The translations under genes were made by a program, and so were the position numbers. A stretch of 53,752 bases of DNA from Treponema sp. (GTDB taxonomy: Bacteria; Spirochaetota; Spirochaetia; Treponematales; Breznakiellaceae): contig WRIB01000009.1 in the NCBI GenBank assembly GCA_009782955.1, forward strand, positions 1-53,752. Direction: 5' to 3'. Shown here one piece after another: positions 43,613 through 52,198 of the stretch (position 1 is the stretch's first letter; each line of letters begins with the position of its first letter). The notes beneath the pieces were generated by a model. The model had not been told where the DNA came from. It searched no databases and saw only the letters and a list, made by a program, of their open reading frames with translations.

Positions 43613-44944
43613 TCAGTTCCGTTCCGAAAGGGGTGTATACGTATACCTTTTTTCAACGCATTTGTAAGCGGGACGTATTATCCTTCCTCCGGCAATTATT
43701 TCTTCCAAACGATGGGCGCACCAGCCGGCGACACGGCTTATGGCAAAGAGTGTTGTGTAGAGATCCGGCGGGATTGCCAGCATTCCATAAACAAAACCTG
43801 AATAAAAATCCACGTTAGTGCAAATCTTTTTATCGGAACCTTTTACTTTACTGAATACTTCCGGTGTAAGGCGTTCAATAAGGCAGTACAGGTTAAATTC
43901 ATCCATTATTTTTTTTTCTTCGGCAAGGCGGGCGGCTTTGTCGCGGAGCAGCCGTGCACGGGGATCGCTTATGGTATATACCGCATGGCCCTGACCGTAG
44001 ATAAGGCCTGAACCGTCGTTGGCTTTTCTCAAAAGGATTTTTTCCAGATAATCAGCCACTTCCGCTTCGCTGTCCCAGTGTTCTACGTTCTTTTTGATGT
44101 CATCCATCATTTGCATTACTTTAATATTGGCGCCGCCGTGCTTATAGCCTTTCAGGGAAACAATTCCGGCAGAGATGGCGGAAAATGTATCGGTGTCGGC
44201 GGAAGAAACAAGGTGGACTGCAAATGTAGAGTTATTGCCCCCTCCATGTTCGGCGTGGAGGATCAGTGCAAGATCCAGAATTTCCGCTTCCAGTTGAGTA
44301 AAGCGCTGATCCGGCCGTATCAGGGAAAGAAGGCTTTCTGCGATAGAGCTGTTTTGTTCCGGCATATGTATGATTAAACTTTCATGATCGTAGTAATGTT
44401 TCTTTGCCATATATGAGTAGGCCACAATGGTAGGAAATCGTGCAATCAGCTCCAGGCATTGGCGCAGTATGTTTGCTGCCGACCTGTCTTCCGGCGCTTC
44501 ATCATAGGAATAAAGTGTCAGCACAGAACGGGCAAGCTTGTTCATGATGTCTCTGGATGGAGCCTTCATAATTGCATCTTCGGCAAAATTTTTCGGCAAA
44601 GCTCTGGAAGCTCCCAATAGGCCGCAAAATTCTTCCAATTGGGTTTTATTGGGAAGAACACCAAAGAGAAGAAGATACACCGTTTCTTCAAAGCCAAAAC
44701 GTCTTTCTGCTTCCGCATGTGCGACGAGATCTTCTACGTCAATACCCCGGTAATACAATTTGCCGTCTACGGCTACTTTTTCGCCTTCATCAATAATATA
44801 GCCATGTACATCGCCTATGCGGGTAAGTCCTACCAATACGCCAGTGCCGTCGGCGTTCCGTAGCCCTCGTTTTACGTTAAATTTGTCGTATAAACTTAAG
44901 TCGATAGCGGCATTTTCGATTAGTCCTGTAACATACTCTTTAAT
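43613..44944 (-). CDS. gltA: citrate synthase, apparent AUU start
   Basis: About 443 residues. Citrate synthase motifs are HAEHGGGNNSTFAVHL, LKGYKHGGANIKVMQMM, YGQGHAVYTISDPRARLL, and NVDFYSGFVYGMLAIP. They include the catalytic His residues and the Asp. It forms citrate from oxaloacetate and acetyl-CoA. The first conventional start, TTG at 44836, has no ribosome binding site and would remove about 36 residues that look native (KEYVTGLIENAAIDLSLYDK). Reading back in frame, ATT at 44944 lies 6 nt after AAGGAGG and is the obvious initiation place. I therefore call an AUU start. No other TCA genes are near. Confidence 0.9.
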   Translation of the reverse strand: MKEYVTGLIENAAIDLSLYDKFNVKRGLRNADGTGVLVGLTRIGDVHGYIIDEGEKVAVDGKLYYRGIDVEDLVAHAEAERRFGFEETVYLLLFGVLPNKTQLEEFCGLLGASRALPKNFAEDAIMKAPSRDIMNKLARSVLTLYSYDEAPEDRSAANILRQCLELIARFPTIVAYSYMAKKHYYDHESLIIHMPEQNSSIAESLLSLIRPDQRFTQLEAEILDLALILHAEHGGGNNSTFAVHLVSSADTDTFSAISAGIVSLKGYKHGGANIKVMQMMDDIKKNVEHWDSEAEVADYLEKILLRKANDGSGLIYGQGHAVYTISDPRARLLRDKAARLAEEKKIMDEFNLYCLIERLTPEVFSKVKGSDKKICTNVDFYSGFVYGMLAIPPDLYTTLFAISRVAGWCAHRLEEIIAGGRIIRPAYKCVEKRYTYTPLSERN

Positions 44945-44957
44945 AATAAACCTCCTT
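44942..44957 (-). promoter_or_regulatory. AAGGAGG ribosome binding site followed by ATT start codon
   Basis: On the minus strand AAGGAGG (44957-44951), spacer TTTATT, then ATT AAA GAG in frame with citrate synthase. Spacing is 6 nt, the same as at the BOF gene (7790-7804), and both genes then read ATT AAA. Confidence 0.6.
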
Positions 44958-45028
44958 AATAATTTTTTTTGAAAAAATCAATTACTTGATAATCCGCAAA
45001 GCTTGGAAAGCGCAATTGAGCTTAGGTA

Positions 45029-45059
45029 GCTGTTCCAAAATCTGACATTTTGGAACAGC
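45029..45059. terminator. hairpin of the GTTCC family between the acyl-CoA synthetase and citrate synthase genes
   Basis: GCTGTTCCAAAAT (45029-45041) and ATTTTGGAACAGC (45047-45059) form a perfect 13-bp stem with a CTGAC loop. The flank GGAACAGCTACCT seen on the minus strand repeats the flank of the 10.2-kb copy. It lies downstream of the acyl-CoA synthetase, so it probably acts as a terminator for it. Confidence 0.7.
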
Positions 45060-45074
45060 ATCAATTAACAAAAA

Positions 45075-46820
45075 TTAACGCGGTTCCCCTCCGGGCGAAT
45101 CCATGTCCCGAATCTGAACCCGGCGTATCTTTCCGCTGATTGTTTTGGGAAGTTCAGCCACAAATTCCACAATTCTGGGATATTTGTAGGGCGCTGTGAT
45201 CTTCTTTACATGGTTTTGCAATTCCTTCTTTAATTCTTCCGATGCAGACCATCCTTTGGCAAGTACCACAGTAGCCTTAACCGCTGTGCCCCGTTCGGGA
45301 TCAGGTACTCCGGTAATGGCGCATTCCAGCACTGCCGGATGCTCCATCAGTGCGCTTTCTACTTCAAAAGGACCGATACGATAACCGGAACTTTTTATTA
45401 CATCGTCGGCCCGTCCTACAAACCAGAGATAGCTGTCTTCATCCTTCCATACCATGTCTCCGGTATAGTAAGTATTGTCGTGCCAGACACTTTTTGTCAG
45501 CTCCTTGTCACGATAATATCCTTCAAACATTCCCCAGGGCTTTTGCCTGGAAGTACGTACTACAAGCTGTCCTTCTTCGCCCATGTCGCAGGATTTACCG
45601 TCTTCCCGAAGTATGTCTATATCATAACCCGGAGAAGGTTTGCCCATCGAGCCGGGTTTTGGGTTAAGCCAGGGATAGGTACATACCGTTACCGTAAGTT
45701 CGGTTTGTCCGTAACATTCACGGAGTTTTATTCCTGTAGCTTTCTTCCACTGTTCATAGATTTCCGGTTCAAGCGGTTCTCCCGCTACGGTGCAGGTTTT
45801 AAGGGCGGAAAAATCCCATTTGGATAAATCTTCCTTAATTAAAAAACGGTAGATTGTGGGAGGGGCGCAAAATGTATTCACTTTGTGTTTGGTAATAACT
45901 TCCAAAATTGAAGAAGGAACAAAGCGGTCGTAATCGTACACAAAAACGGCGCTTCCGCACAGCCATTGGCCGTATATTTTTCCCCAGGCAGCTTTTGCCC
46001 AGCCTGTATCTGCTACAGTAAGATGAAGACCGCGATCCAAAACCTGGTGCCAGAATTTGGCAGTAACAATATGTCCCAAAGGATAGGCATAGTTATGCTG
46101 AACCATTTTAGGCATACCAGTAGTACCGGAGGTAAAATAAAGCAGCATTGTATCTCTATTGGTATTTACTGCAGCGGGTCTGGAGAAATCTGATGTAGCT
46201 TTCTCCATTAAAGATTTAAAATCAATCCAGGTTCCGGAGATCCCGCCTCTGGCTGTTACAGCCGAAAAATCCGATGCATTTGCTGCGCCGGAGTTGTGAA
46301 CTGAGCGCATAAAAGCTTTGTAGTACAAACTGTTTTTTTCGTTTTGCTTTAACTTTGTTTCAGCTTCTTCTATTGCGGTTATTATTTTTTCTTCATCTAC
46401 ACAGATAATTCCTTTAATATCCGCAGCCTGACAGCGGTATACAATATCCTTTGCGGTAAGAAGGTGAGTAGCGGGGATTGCCACTGCACCGATTTTATGG
46501 AGGGCAAGAAGCGCCGGCCAATATTCCCAGCGCCGTTTTAGGATCAGCATAATGGGATCGCCTTTAACAATTCCTGCCTGAGTTAAAACATTAGCCGCTT
46601 GATTGGTAAGTTGTTTCAACTGTGTATAGCTAAAGGAAGCTTCCGCTCCCTTTTCATCACACCACACCAGAGCAGGGTCGCCGGGTCTTGTATGAGCAAG
46701 CTCGTCCATTACATCCCAGGCAAAGTTAAAATTATCCGGGGTGTTTATAGTATAATTGGTATAAAAATCTTCGTAGGAATCAAATTCCTCGCGTGGAAGG
46801 TATTTTTTCAGTAGTTCCAT
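45075..46820 (-). CDS. AMP-forming acyl-CoA synthetase (ACSM-like)
   Basis: A 581-residue adenylate-forming enzyme that activates an organic acid to its CoA thioester. The phosphate loop is YFTSGTTGMPKMVQ. Further motifs are RECYGQTELTVT, the hinge YTGDMVWKDEDSYLWFVGR, KSSGYRIGPFEVESALM and the catalytic lysine in KTISGKIRRVQ. WAKAAWGKIYGQW and the overall length fit the medium-chain/ACSM group better than acetyl-CoA synthetase; the exact acid is not certain. I chose the ATG at 46820 (GGGAG upstream) over the longer frame from 46844. A hairpin of the dispersed family abuts the ribosome binding site. The upstream XRE-cupin gene likely regulates it. Confidence 0.88.
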   Translation of the reverse strand: MELLKKYLPREEFDSYEDFYTNYTINTPDNFNFAWDVMDELAHTRPGDPALVWCDEKGAEASFSYTQLKQLTNQAANVLTQAGIVKGDPIMLILKRRWEYWPALLALHKIGAVAIPATHLLTAKDIVYRCQAADIKGIICVDEEKIITAIEEAETKLKQNEKNSLYYKAFMRSVHNSGAANASDFSAVTARGGISGTWIDFKSLMEKATSDFSRPAAVNTNRDTMLLYFTSGTTGMPKMVQHNYAYPLGHIVTAKFWHQVLDRGLHLTVADTGWAKAAWGKIYGQWLCGSAVFVYDYDRFVPSSILEVITKHKVNTFCAPPTIYRFLIKEDLSKWDFSALKTCTVAGEPLEPEIYEQWKKATGIKLRECYGQTELTVTVCTYPWLNPKPGSMGKPSPGYDIDILREDGKSCDMGEEGQLVVRTSRQKPWGMFEGYYRDKELTKSVWHDNTYYTGDMVWKDEDSYLWFVGRADDVIKSSGYRIGPFEVESALMEHPAVLECAITGVPDPERGTAVKATVVLAKGWSASEELKKELQNHVKKITAPYKYPRIVEFVAELPKTISGKIRRVQIRDMDSPGGEPR

Positions 46821-46829
46821 AGCTGCTCC

Positions 46830-46879
46830 CTGAGGCTGTTCCAAAGGCGGTAAAATTGCCGCGGTGGATTTTGGAACAA
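46830..46879 (-). repeat. GTTCC-family hairpin abutting the acyl-CoA synthetase ribosome binding site
   Basis: The outer arms TGTTCCAAAAT and TTTGGAACAGCCTCAG enclose a second inverted repeat, CCGCGG with CCGCC around an AATTTTA loop. On the minus strand the last stem base touches the GGGAG ribosome binding site of the synthetase gene. Folding of this leader could mask or expose the site. Confidence 0.6.
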
Positions 46880-46885
46880 ATTCTT

Positions 46886-47440
46886 CTACATAATAATTGC
46901 CAAAAATTTGGCTTTAGTGCCCCCAATGGCTTTCATGCCATGGGGTTCGTTGGAATCATAATAGATACAATCGCCCGGACCCATTTCTTCCTCGTGCCCT
47001 CCGACAGACATAAGGAGCCGTCCTTCCAGTACATAATCAAATTCATGACCCGGATGGGTATTAAGACTCAGGGGTTTATTTTCTGTTTCCGGATTGGCTT
47101 CTACCAAAAAGGGTTCTCCCCTTTTATTGTGAAACTTAAAAGCCAGATTCCAGTAACCATACATGGGCCGGCGGCTTACTTCCGGAGCATTGCCGGCTCT
47201 GGTAATGCAGTAGGTTGTAAGCCTGGAAGGACGGCCGTTAATAATCTCCGTAAGATCAACTTTGAAATATGTGGCTATTTCCACCATGGCGCCTATGGGA
47301 AAATCTGTTACGCCTTCTTCCCATTGCTGATATTCGGCGCAATCAAAACCCAGCTCACGGCAAAGTTCTTCCCTGGATATTTCTGCTATCTCTCTGAGTA
47401 CTTTAATTCTGTCAATAATGTCCTTTGATTCATCAGTCAT
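46886..47440 (-). CDS. XRE-family regulator with C-terminal cupin domain
   Basis: A 184-residue regulator. An XRE helix-turn-helix spans about residues 10-65 (LREIAEISREELCRELGFD, YQQWEEGVTDFPIGAMVEIA). A cupin_2 domain spans 110-182 (NTHPGHEFDYVLEGRLLMSV, GDCIYYDSNEPHGMKAIG). Such XRE-cupin proteins sense a small metabolite. It sits next to the AMP-forming acyl-CoA synthetase gene on the same strand, a pairing seen in many anaerobes, so it probably controls acid activation, perhaps by binding the substrate. The gap holds the hairpin at 46830-46879. Confidence 0.88.
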   Translation of the reverse strand: MTDESKDIIDRIKVLREIAEISREELCRELGFDCAEYQQWEEGVTDFPIGAMVEIATYFKVDLTEIINGRPSRLTTYCITRAGNAPEVSRRPMYGYWNLAFKFHNKRGEPFLVEANPETENKPLSLNTHPGHEFDYVLEGRLLMSVGGHEEEMGPGDCIYYDSNEPHGMKAIGGTKAKFLAIIM

Positions 47441-47493
47441 ATATACTCCCTGGCATTTTTAAAACTGCAGCTTTTGAAAAAAGCTACTCATCC

Positions 47494-49047
47494 TTACTTT
47501 TCCAATGATCCTAACAGGGCCGGTATAAGATGTTCGGGGAAATCCCGTTCAAGGATATACTCGTATTGGTGTCTTGCCTGTCTTAGCAGCATATCCATAC
47601 CATTAAGTACCCGGCAGCCTGCCGCCATTGCCCTTTTCAGAAAAGCTGTTTGTTTTGGATTGTAAATCAGGTCCATTACGGTTTCATGGCCGTTAAAATT
47701 ATACAATTCAAAGGGATCGTCTTCTGTGTCAGGAGAAGTTCCAACCGGCGTAGTCTGGATAATTATATCTGAATATCGTTCCATGCTGTCAAGAGCCTGG
47801 CTGTCCAAACCTCCCCAGGCATAACCATAATTCAGGGCAAGTTCTCTGGCACGAACGGCATTGCGGTTCAGAATAAGGCATTTTCCTTTTAATCTGAAAA
47901 TTTCCGATACTACCGCTCTGGCTGCCCCGCCGGCGCCAATGACGGTTATCTTTTGACCGCGCAGATGTTTTCTGTCCAAAAAACTTAAGAGTGATTCAGT
48001 GAATCCCAAAGTGTCGGTATTGGTACCGCTCCAGGCTTTGGAAACAGTTTCTCCCGGTATTGATCTGGTAAGTGTCCCGAGAGCCTTAATGGTATTACAT
48101 GCTCCGGAAATCCGGACAGAATCGGAGACATTGCTAAGATGAGGGATAATTTCTTCTTTGTAGGGAATGGTAATTGCGGCGCCTTTAATGTTCAGGTCTT
48201 CTGCCAGTTCCAGAAAGTAATCAAGGTTCTGGGCAGGAAAGGGAATATAAACAGCATTTATTTTTTCGCGGCTGAAAACCGTGTTATAAATCCGCGGACT
48301 GAAGGTTGTACTCAATGGAAACCCAACAACACCGTATATATCTGTTGTTGAATTAATATCCCTGAAACGGTACTTTTCCACTAAATCCCTGGGGCTTATG
48401 TGTCCCAATGCAGCGGAAGAGTGATCTGATCCTTCAGTTTCTGAAGTATAACTTAAAAAAGAACCGAGTTTTTCCGAAAGAATCCTGGTATTAAGGCCAT
48501 AAGCACCCATTCCAACAATAATTTTTTCGAAACCTTGTGTTTCCCGGCCTGTATGGTAAATTGACATTACATCTTTTAAGTCCTGCGGCATTACCGCTAT
48601 TTTGGCAATTTCGTCTCCTATTCTTCGCAAGCTTTTAATTTTTTCGTGAATATTCCCTATTCCGCTGAAATTGTGGTATGACCTGATAATTCTGGTACCA
48701 AAGGTACGTACTGCCTCTTCCAGACCAGGTACTTCCAGATCTTCTTCCAAATCAACATAGGCAAAATTATACCGTTTGTCTGCTTCTGCAAAAGCAAGAC
48801 CTCTGGAAAGCAAAGCGACTCTGGAACCTTCACCGCTTGAATAAAATCCGCCGTCTTGCTTTCGCCGTATTGTCAGAATTACCGGAATCCCTGCCTGTCT
48901 GGGAAAATGCCGAATATAAAAATTTTCATCAGGATTAAGGCAATCTACACGCAGTTCGGCCATGTCGATGTATTTACGGTACTTTTCTATTATTTCCAGA
49001 TCCCGGGAAATTGTTTTTTCGGTCAGGCAAAGACAAATCTTGGACAT
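47494..49047 (-). CDS. aroDE: bifunctional 3-dehydroquinate dehydratase / shikimate dehydrogenase
   Basis: A 517-residue fusion. The N-terminal half (about 1-225) is a type I dehydroquinase: DMAELRVDCLNP, the active-site histidine in IRSYHNFSG, and IAKIAVMPQDLKD with the Schiff-base lysine. The C-terminal half (about 237-517) is shikimate dehydrogenase: YGVVGFPLSTTFSPRIYN, AAITIPYKEEIIP, GTNTDTLGF, the nucleotide loop GAGGAARAVVSEI and IIQTTPVGTSPD. Fusion of these two steps is known in plants, Chlamydia and some spirochaetes. It starts with ATG at 49047 and lies 34 bp downstream of the secreted protein gene that ends the def operon. Confidence 0.94.
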   Translation of the reverse strand: MSKICLCLTEKTISRDLEIIEKYRKYIDMAELRVDCLNPDENFYIRHFPRQAGIPVILTIRRKQDGGFYSSGEGSRVALLSRGLAFAEADKRYNFAYVDLEEDLEVPGLEEAVRTFGTRIIRSYHNFSGIGNIHEKIKSLRRIGDEIAKIAVMPQDLKDVMSIYHTGRETQGFEKIIVGMGAYGLNTRILSEKLGSFLSYTSETEGSDHSSAALGHISPRDLVEKYRFRDINSTTDIYGVVGFPLSTTFSPRIYNTVFSREKINAVYIPFPAQNLDYFLELAEDLNIKGAAITIPYKEEIIPHLSNVSDSVRISGACNTIKALGTLTRSIPGETVSKAWSGTNTDTLGFTESLLSFLDRKHLRGQKITVIGAGGAARAVVSEIFRLKGKCLILNRNAVRARELALNYGYAWGGLDSQALDSMERYSDIIIQTTPVGTSPDTEDDPFELYNFNGHETVMDLIYNPKQTAFLKRAMAAGCRVLNGMDMLLRQARHQYEYILERDFPEHLIPALLGSLEK

Positions 49048-49081
49048 ATAGAAGCCACCCCCGGCGGCGTTTGTGCCGATT

Positions 49082-49525
49082 CTAAAAATCGGAACGGTAA
49101 ATGTACAGACCTTCAGCTCGTCCTGATGTATCCCAGTTTATTCTTAGCATAAGAGGCCAGGCTTTTCCGGGAAGCTGATAAAGTGTATAACCTTCAAAAT
49201 TGCGGCCTTCTCCCATTATCCTGCCAATGGCAGCCCTGTTATCCCCGTCTTTGATGTTATATGCAGATCGTACTTTAACCTGCCAAACCCGGTTTCCGTA
49301 AATATAAAACTCAATACGATCATATTCAAAGACAACGTCATCCTGCCAGACTGCAACCCCCCGTACCGCATAAACGTTTTTGGGGGCACCGTAATTTTTA
49401 ATTAGATCCGAAAGCGTCATTCCTATAAGTGAAGACGGATCTGAATTACTGTCTGATTGGGAAAAAACAGGCAAACCAGGCAGAAATATTAGGACAATCA
49501 GGAAACCCCAAAATAATTTTCTCAC
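49082..49525 (-). CDS. small secreted protein, possibly SmpA/BamE-like
   Basis: A 147-residue exported protein with a signal peptide (KLFWGFLIVLIFLPGLPVFS). The mature part starts SSLIGMTLSDLIKNYGAPKN and continues with beta-rich segments (VVFEYDRIEFYIYGNRVWQV). The opening G-x-x-x-x-D-L-x-x-x-x-G-x-P pattern is like that of SmpA/BamE-type small domains, but similarity is weak. No lipobox is present. Its start overlaps the PASTA gene by 4 bp, so it belongs to the def-fmt-PASTA operon. aroDE follows. Confidence 0.65.
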   Translation of the reverse strand: MRKLFWGFLIVLIFLPGLPVFSQSDSNSDPSSLIGMTLSDLIKNYGAPKNVYAVRGVAVWQDDVVFEYDRIEFYIYGNRVWQVKVRSAYNIKDGDNRAAIGRIMGEGRNFEGYTLYQLPGKAWPLMLRINWDTSGRAEGLYIYRSDF

Positions 49526-50550
49526 TCTATTACCGTATCCCTGATTGTTTGCCGGTAGATCTCCCTGTCTACCATTGAAAGTATTATCACAGAACCGGAA
49601 GGCAGTTTATAGGGCATACTGAATTCCCCTCCCGAATGATTTGTATTGGCGAGTGTCTGCTTTGACCCATTGGGAAGCTCAACTTCTACTGTCAGCGGAA
49701 GAGGATAAGGATTCTCCGGTAAATTATACCTAAAAAGCCCCACTGTTTCTCCGGAATTCTCCGCTTCGGGAGCAATAATCGTAACCGTTAGTTTTTGGTT
49801 TGTACTAATCTCTGTCCCACCGACCGGATTTTGGGAAATAACAGTACCGGGTCTTTCTCCTGTATTATTAATAACGAAGTTATAACCTATTTTTAGCTGT
49901 CCAAGTCTTGCCAAAGCGTCGGTATAGGTAAGGCCTGTCAAATCCGGAACGGTTACGCGGGTGTTTTCCCTGCCCCGGCTTACCACCAATTCCAAAACTG
50001 TCGATCCGGTCAAATCCGCTCCCGGCGGAGGGTTTTGCTGCAGTACTGTTCCGGCGGCGGAATCATTAGAATACTGGTACATAAAAGGTTCATGAATGAT
50101 AATTTGAATTTCGGATGAATTGGCGTTAAGAGCCTGAAGCTCCAAGCGAACATCATTAATATTCTTCCCCAAAAAACTCACCATTTTATCCAGGGCCAAA
50201 CCCGAACTGATAACAAGGTTAATTCGTCTTTCGGCCTTAACCAGAGTTCCGGCTTCGGGATTTTGCTCAAGGATCACCCCTTTTTCCTGTCCGTCTGTTG
50301 CGGAACGCAGACTTATCCGGGGATAAAGCTCTTTTTCCTGGAGCTCTATCAGCGCCTGGGACAATTCTTTTCCCAGCACATCGGGAACCATTACTTCCTC
50401 TTTACCGCGGATAACAATAAAGAAAACCGAAAGTGCAATCAGTCCCACAAAAACAAGTAAACCTATAGTAAAGGAAATAAAAAGACGCAGGTTGCTTCCC
50501 ATGTGATCTTCTATACTTTCCAGGTCAAAGCCGAAGTTTTTAAACGCCAT
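49522..50550 (-). CDS. membrane-anchored PASTA-domain protein
   Basis: A 342-residue protein with one N-terminal membrane segment (about residues 22-48, RLFISFTIGLLVFVGLIALS) and three PASTA domains at about 53-118, 120-190 and 195-262. Examples are VMVPDVLGKELSQALIELQE and TVPDLTGLTYTDALARLGQL. A beta-rich tail of 80 residues follows. PASTA domains bind peptidoglycan or muropeptides. Here there is no kinase or penicillin-binding domain; the standalone form next to def and fmt is typical of treponemes. It starts 15 bp after fmt and overlaps the next gene by 4 bp. Confidence 0.88.
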   Translation of the reverse strand: MAFKNFGFDLESIEDHMGSNLRLFISFTIGLLVFVGLIALSVFFIVIRGKEEVMVPDVLGKELSQALIELQEKELYPRISLRSATDGQEKGVILEQNPEAGTLVKAERRINLVISSGLALDKMVSFLGKNINDVRLELQALNANSSEIQIIIHEPFMYQYSNDSAAGTVLQQNPPPGADLTGSTVLELVVSRGRENTRVTVPDLTGLTYTDALARLGQLKIGYNFVINNTGERPGTVISQNPVGGTEISTNQKLTVTIIAPEAENSGETVGLFRYNLPENPYPLPLTVEVELPNGSKQTLANTNHSGGEFSMPYKLPSGSVIILSMVDREIYRQTIRDTVIE

Positions 50551-50565
50551 AATGTCAAGAACCCC

Positions 50566-51612
50566 TTATAAATCAAAAATTGAAAAACGGGAACCAATAA
50601 AATCCCTGGCGCCGTTTAAAAAAACCTGCCAGGGAAGGATTTTCTTGTTTTGATACTGAAGCAGCGTAATTGCAAGAATCCCATCGCCCGTTTGTACCAG
50701 TATACCGGATTTTTTGTCGATACCCAAGATACTCCCGGCCGGATCAGTCGGGACATTGGGTATTATTACCGAATCGTTGCGGTAATGGCCAGAACTTGAG
50801 TAAGGAACTGCTTCAAGTATATTGAGCAGTTGCCCGTTGTGGTTTGTATGCGCAAGAGGCCAGGGATTACAGGCCCGTATTTGGGCGTCGATTTCCGGGG
50901 CGCTCCTGTTCCAATCGACAAGGCCACGGCTCTTTTCCAGTACCGTGCAATAACTGGGGTCTCCCTGCTGGGGAATTCCTTCGGGTAATTCTGCCTTTTC
51001 AAACTGTCCCAGGACATCTATAAGCAGTTCCGCTCCCTTAATTGCCGCAAGGTTACCAAGCGAAGAAGTGGTTTCTCTTCCGTTAAGGGGAATTGTTGCC
51101 TGTGCCAGAATATTCCCCGTATCCATTTCGGGAGCTATACGCTGAATGCTTATTCCGGTAACTTTGTCCCGGTGCAAAATTGCTTCCTGAATGGGAGAAG
51201 CTCCGCGGTATTTGGGAAGCAGCGAAGGGTGTACATTGATCCCCCCCAAAGGAAAGAGAGACATAAACTTAGGGCCGAAAATACGGCCGTAGGCAAAAGA
51301 AATTAGCAAATCAGGTTTAAGTCCGGCAATTACTGTCCTTGCCGGCGCTTTTAAGGTTTCGAACTTGAATATAGCCGGTGTGTTTAATCCGGATGCCGTA
51401 AATTCTTCTGTAAGAATTTCTGCCCAGCGGCCAACTTCACTGGGTTCTGTTCCGCTTCCCCGGCCTTTTCGTTTGTCGGGATTGGTTAATACCCCTGCAA
51501 GAACCCAGCGTCCCAGCTTTGCAGCTTCTGCAATCTTTTCCAGAGAAGGTATCGCTATTGCAGGACTGCCTGCAAAGAGGATTCTCAGCCCATTTGTGTT
51601 TTTAGCTGTCAT
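50566..51612 (-). CDS. fmt: methionyl-tRNA formyltransferase
   Basis: A 348-residue enzyme that formylates initiator Met-tRNA. It has RILFAGSPAIAIPSLEK at the start, the SFAYGRIFGPKFM segment, the key motif VHPSLLPKYRGASPIQ, MDTGNILAQ and a C-terminal OB-type domain with RACNPWPLAHTN. The start overlaps def by 4 bp. It is somewhat longer than the 315-residue norm. Confidence 0.95.
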   Translation of the reverse strand: MTAKNTNGLRILFAGSPAIAIPSLEKIAEAAKLGRWVLAGVLTNPDKRKGRGSGTEPSEVGRWAEILTEEFTASGLNTPAIFKFETLKAPARTVIAGLKPDLLISFAYGRIFGPKFMSLFPLGGINVHPSLLPKYRGASPIQEAILHRDKVTGISIQRIAPEMDTGNILAQATIPLNGRETTSSLGNLAAIKGAELLIDVLGQFEKAELPEGIPQQGDPSYCTVLEKSRGLVDWNRSAPEIDAQIRACNPWPLAHTNHNGQLLNILEAVPYSSSGHYRNDSVIIPNVPTDPAGSILGIDKKSGILVQTGDGILAITLLQYQNKKILPWQVFLNGARDFIGSRFSIFDL

Positions 51613-52139
51613 GTACCTCTTGAAACAGACTTTTTTTGTTTCTCCGCTTTGTTCAGTTTGGCAAGGAATTTTTCCCGTTTACCTTCATTTATCCGGTCAA
51701 TAAAAAGGATTCCTTCCAGGTGATCGTATTCGTGTTGGATAATCCTGGCAAGCATTCCCGATGCTTCCAGAGTAAAAGCCCGGCCTTTTTCGTTCCATGC
51801 CTGAACTTTAATTATTGCAGGGCGTTTTACAAGTGCATAGAACCCTGGAATAGAAAGGCATCCTTCTTCAATGTTGGATTGTTCCTGACTGGTCTGTATT
51901 ATGGAGGGATTGATATAAACCCGCTCTTCATCCCCTTCTGCATCGGTTACAAAAATGCGCTTTAAAAGACCTACTTGCGGCCCTGCCAGACCCACCCCTT
52001 TGCCTTTATGCATAATATCGAGCATTTTCCGGGCCATTTGCCTTATTTCATCATTTATATTCTTGATTGGCGCTGCTTTTTGACGTAAACAATGGTCGTT
52101 TTCAGAATCAACCTTGTTTTCCAGGGTCAGTACTTCCAT
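51609..52139 (-). CDS. def: peptide deformylase
   Basis: A 176-residue iron or zinc enzyme that removes the N-formyl group from new proteins. All three motifs are present: GVGLAGPQVG, EGCLSIPG and the metal-binding HEYDHLEG. First gene of the operon def-fmt-PASTA-small secreted protein. The start ATG at 52139 has no strong ribosome binding site. The upstream gap holds the 42-bp tandem repeat. Confidence 0.95.
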   Translation of the reverse strand: MEVLTLENKVDSENDHCLRQKAAPIKNINDEIRQMARKMLDIMHKGKGVGLAGPQVGLLKRIFVTDAEGDEERVYINPSIIQTSQEQSNIEEGCLSIPGFYALVKRPAIIKVQAWNEKGRAFTLEASGMLARIIQHEYDHLEGILFIDRINEGKREKFLAKLNKAEKQKKSVSRGT

Positions 52140-52198
52140 AATATCATATTATAGATAAAAGGCGCCATAATTCAAGAAAGTACTGAACGCCGACACAA

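Noticed and set aside
47461..47493. Small palindrome AGCTTTTTTCAAAAGCT between the XRE-cupin gene and aroDE
   Set aside because: Probably a plain weak terminator for the upstream unit; too AT-rich and short to assign to the GTTCC hairpin family.
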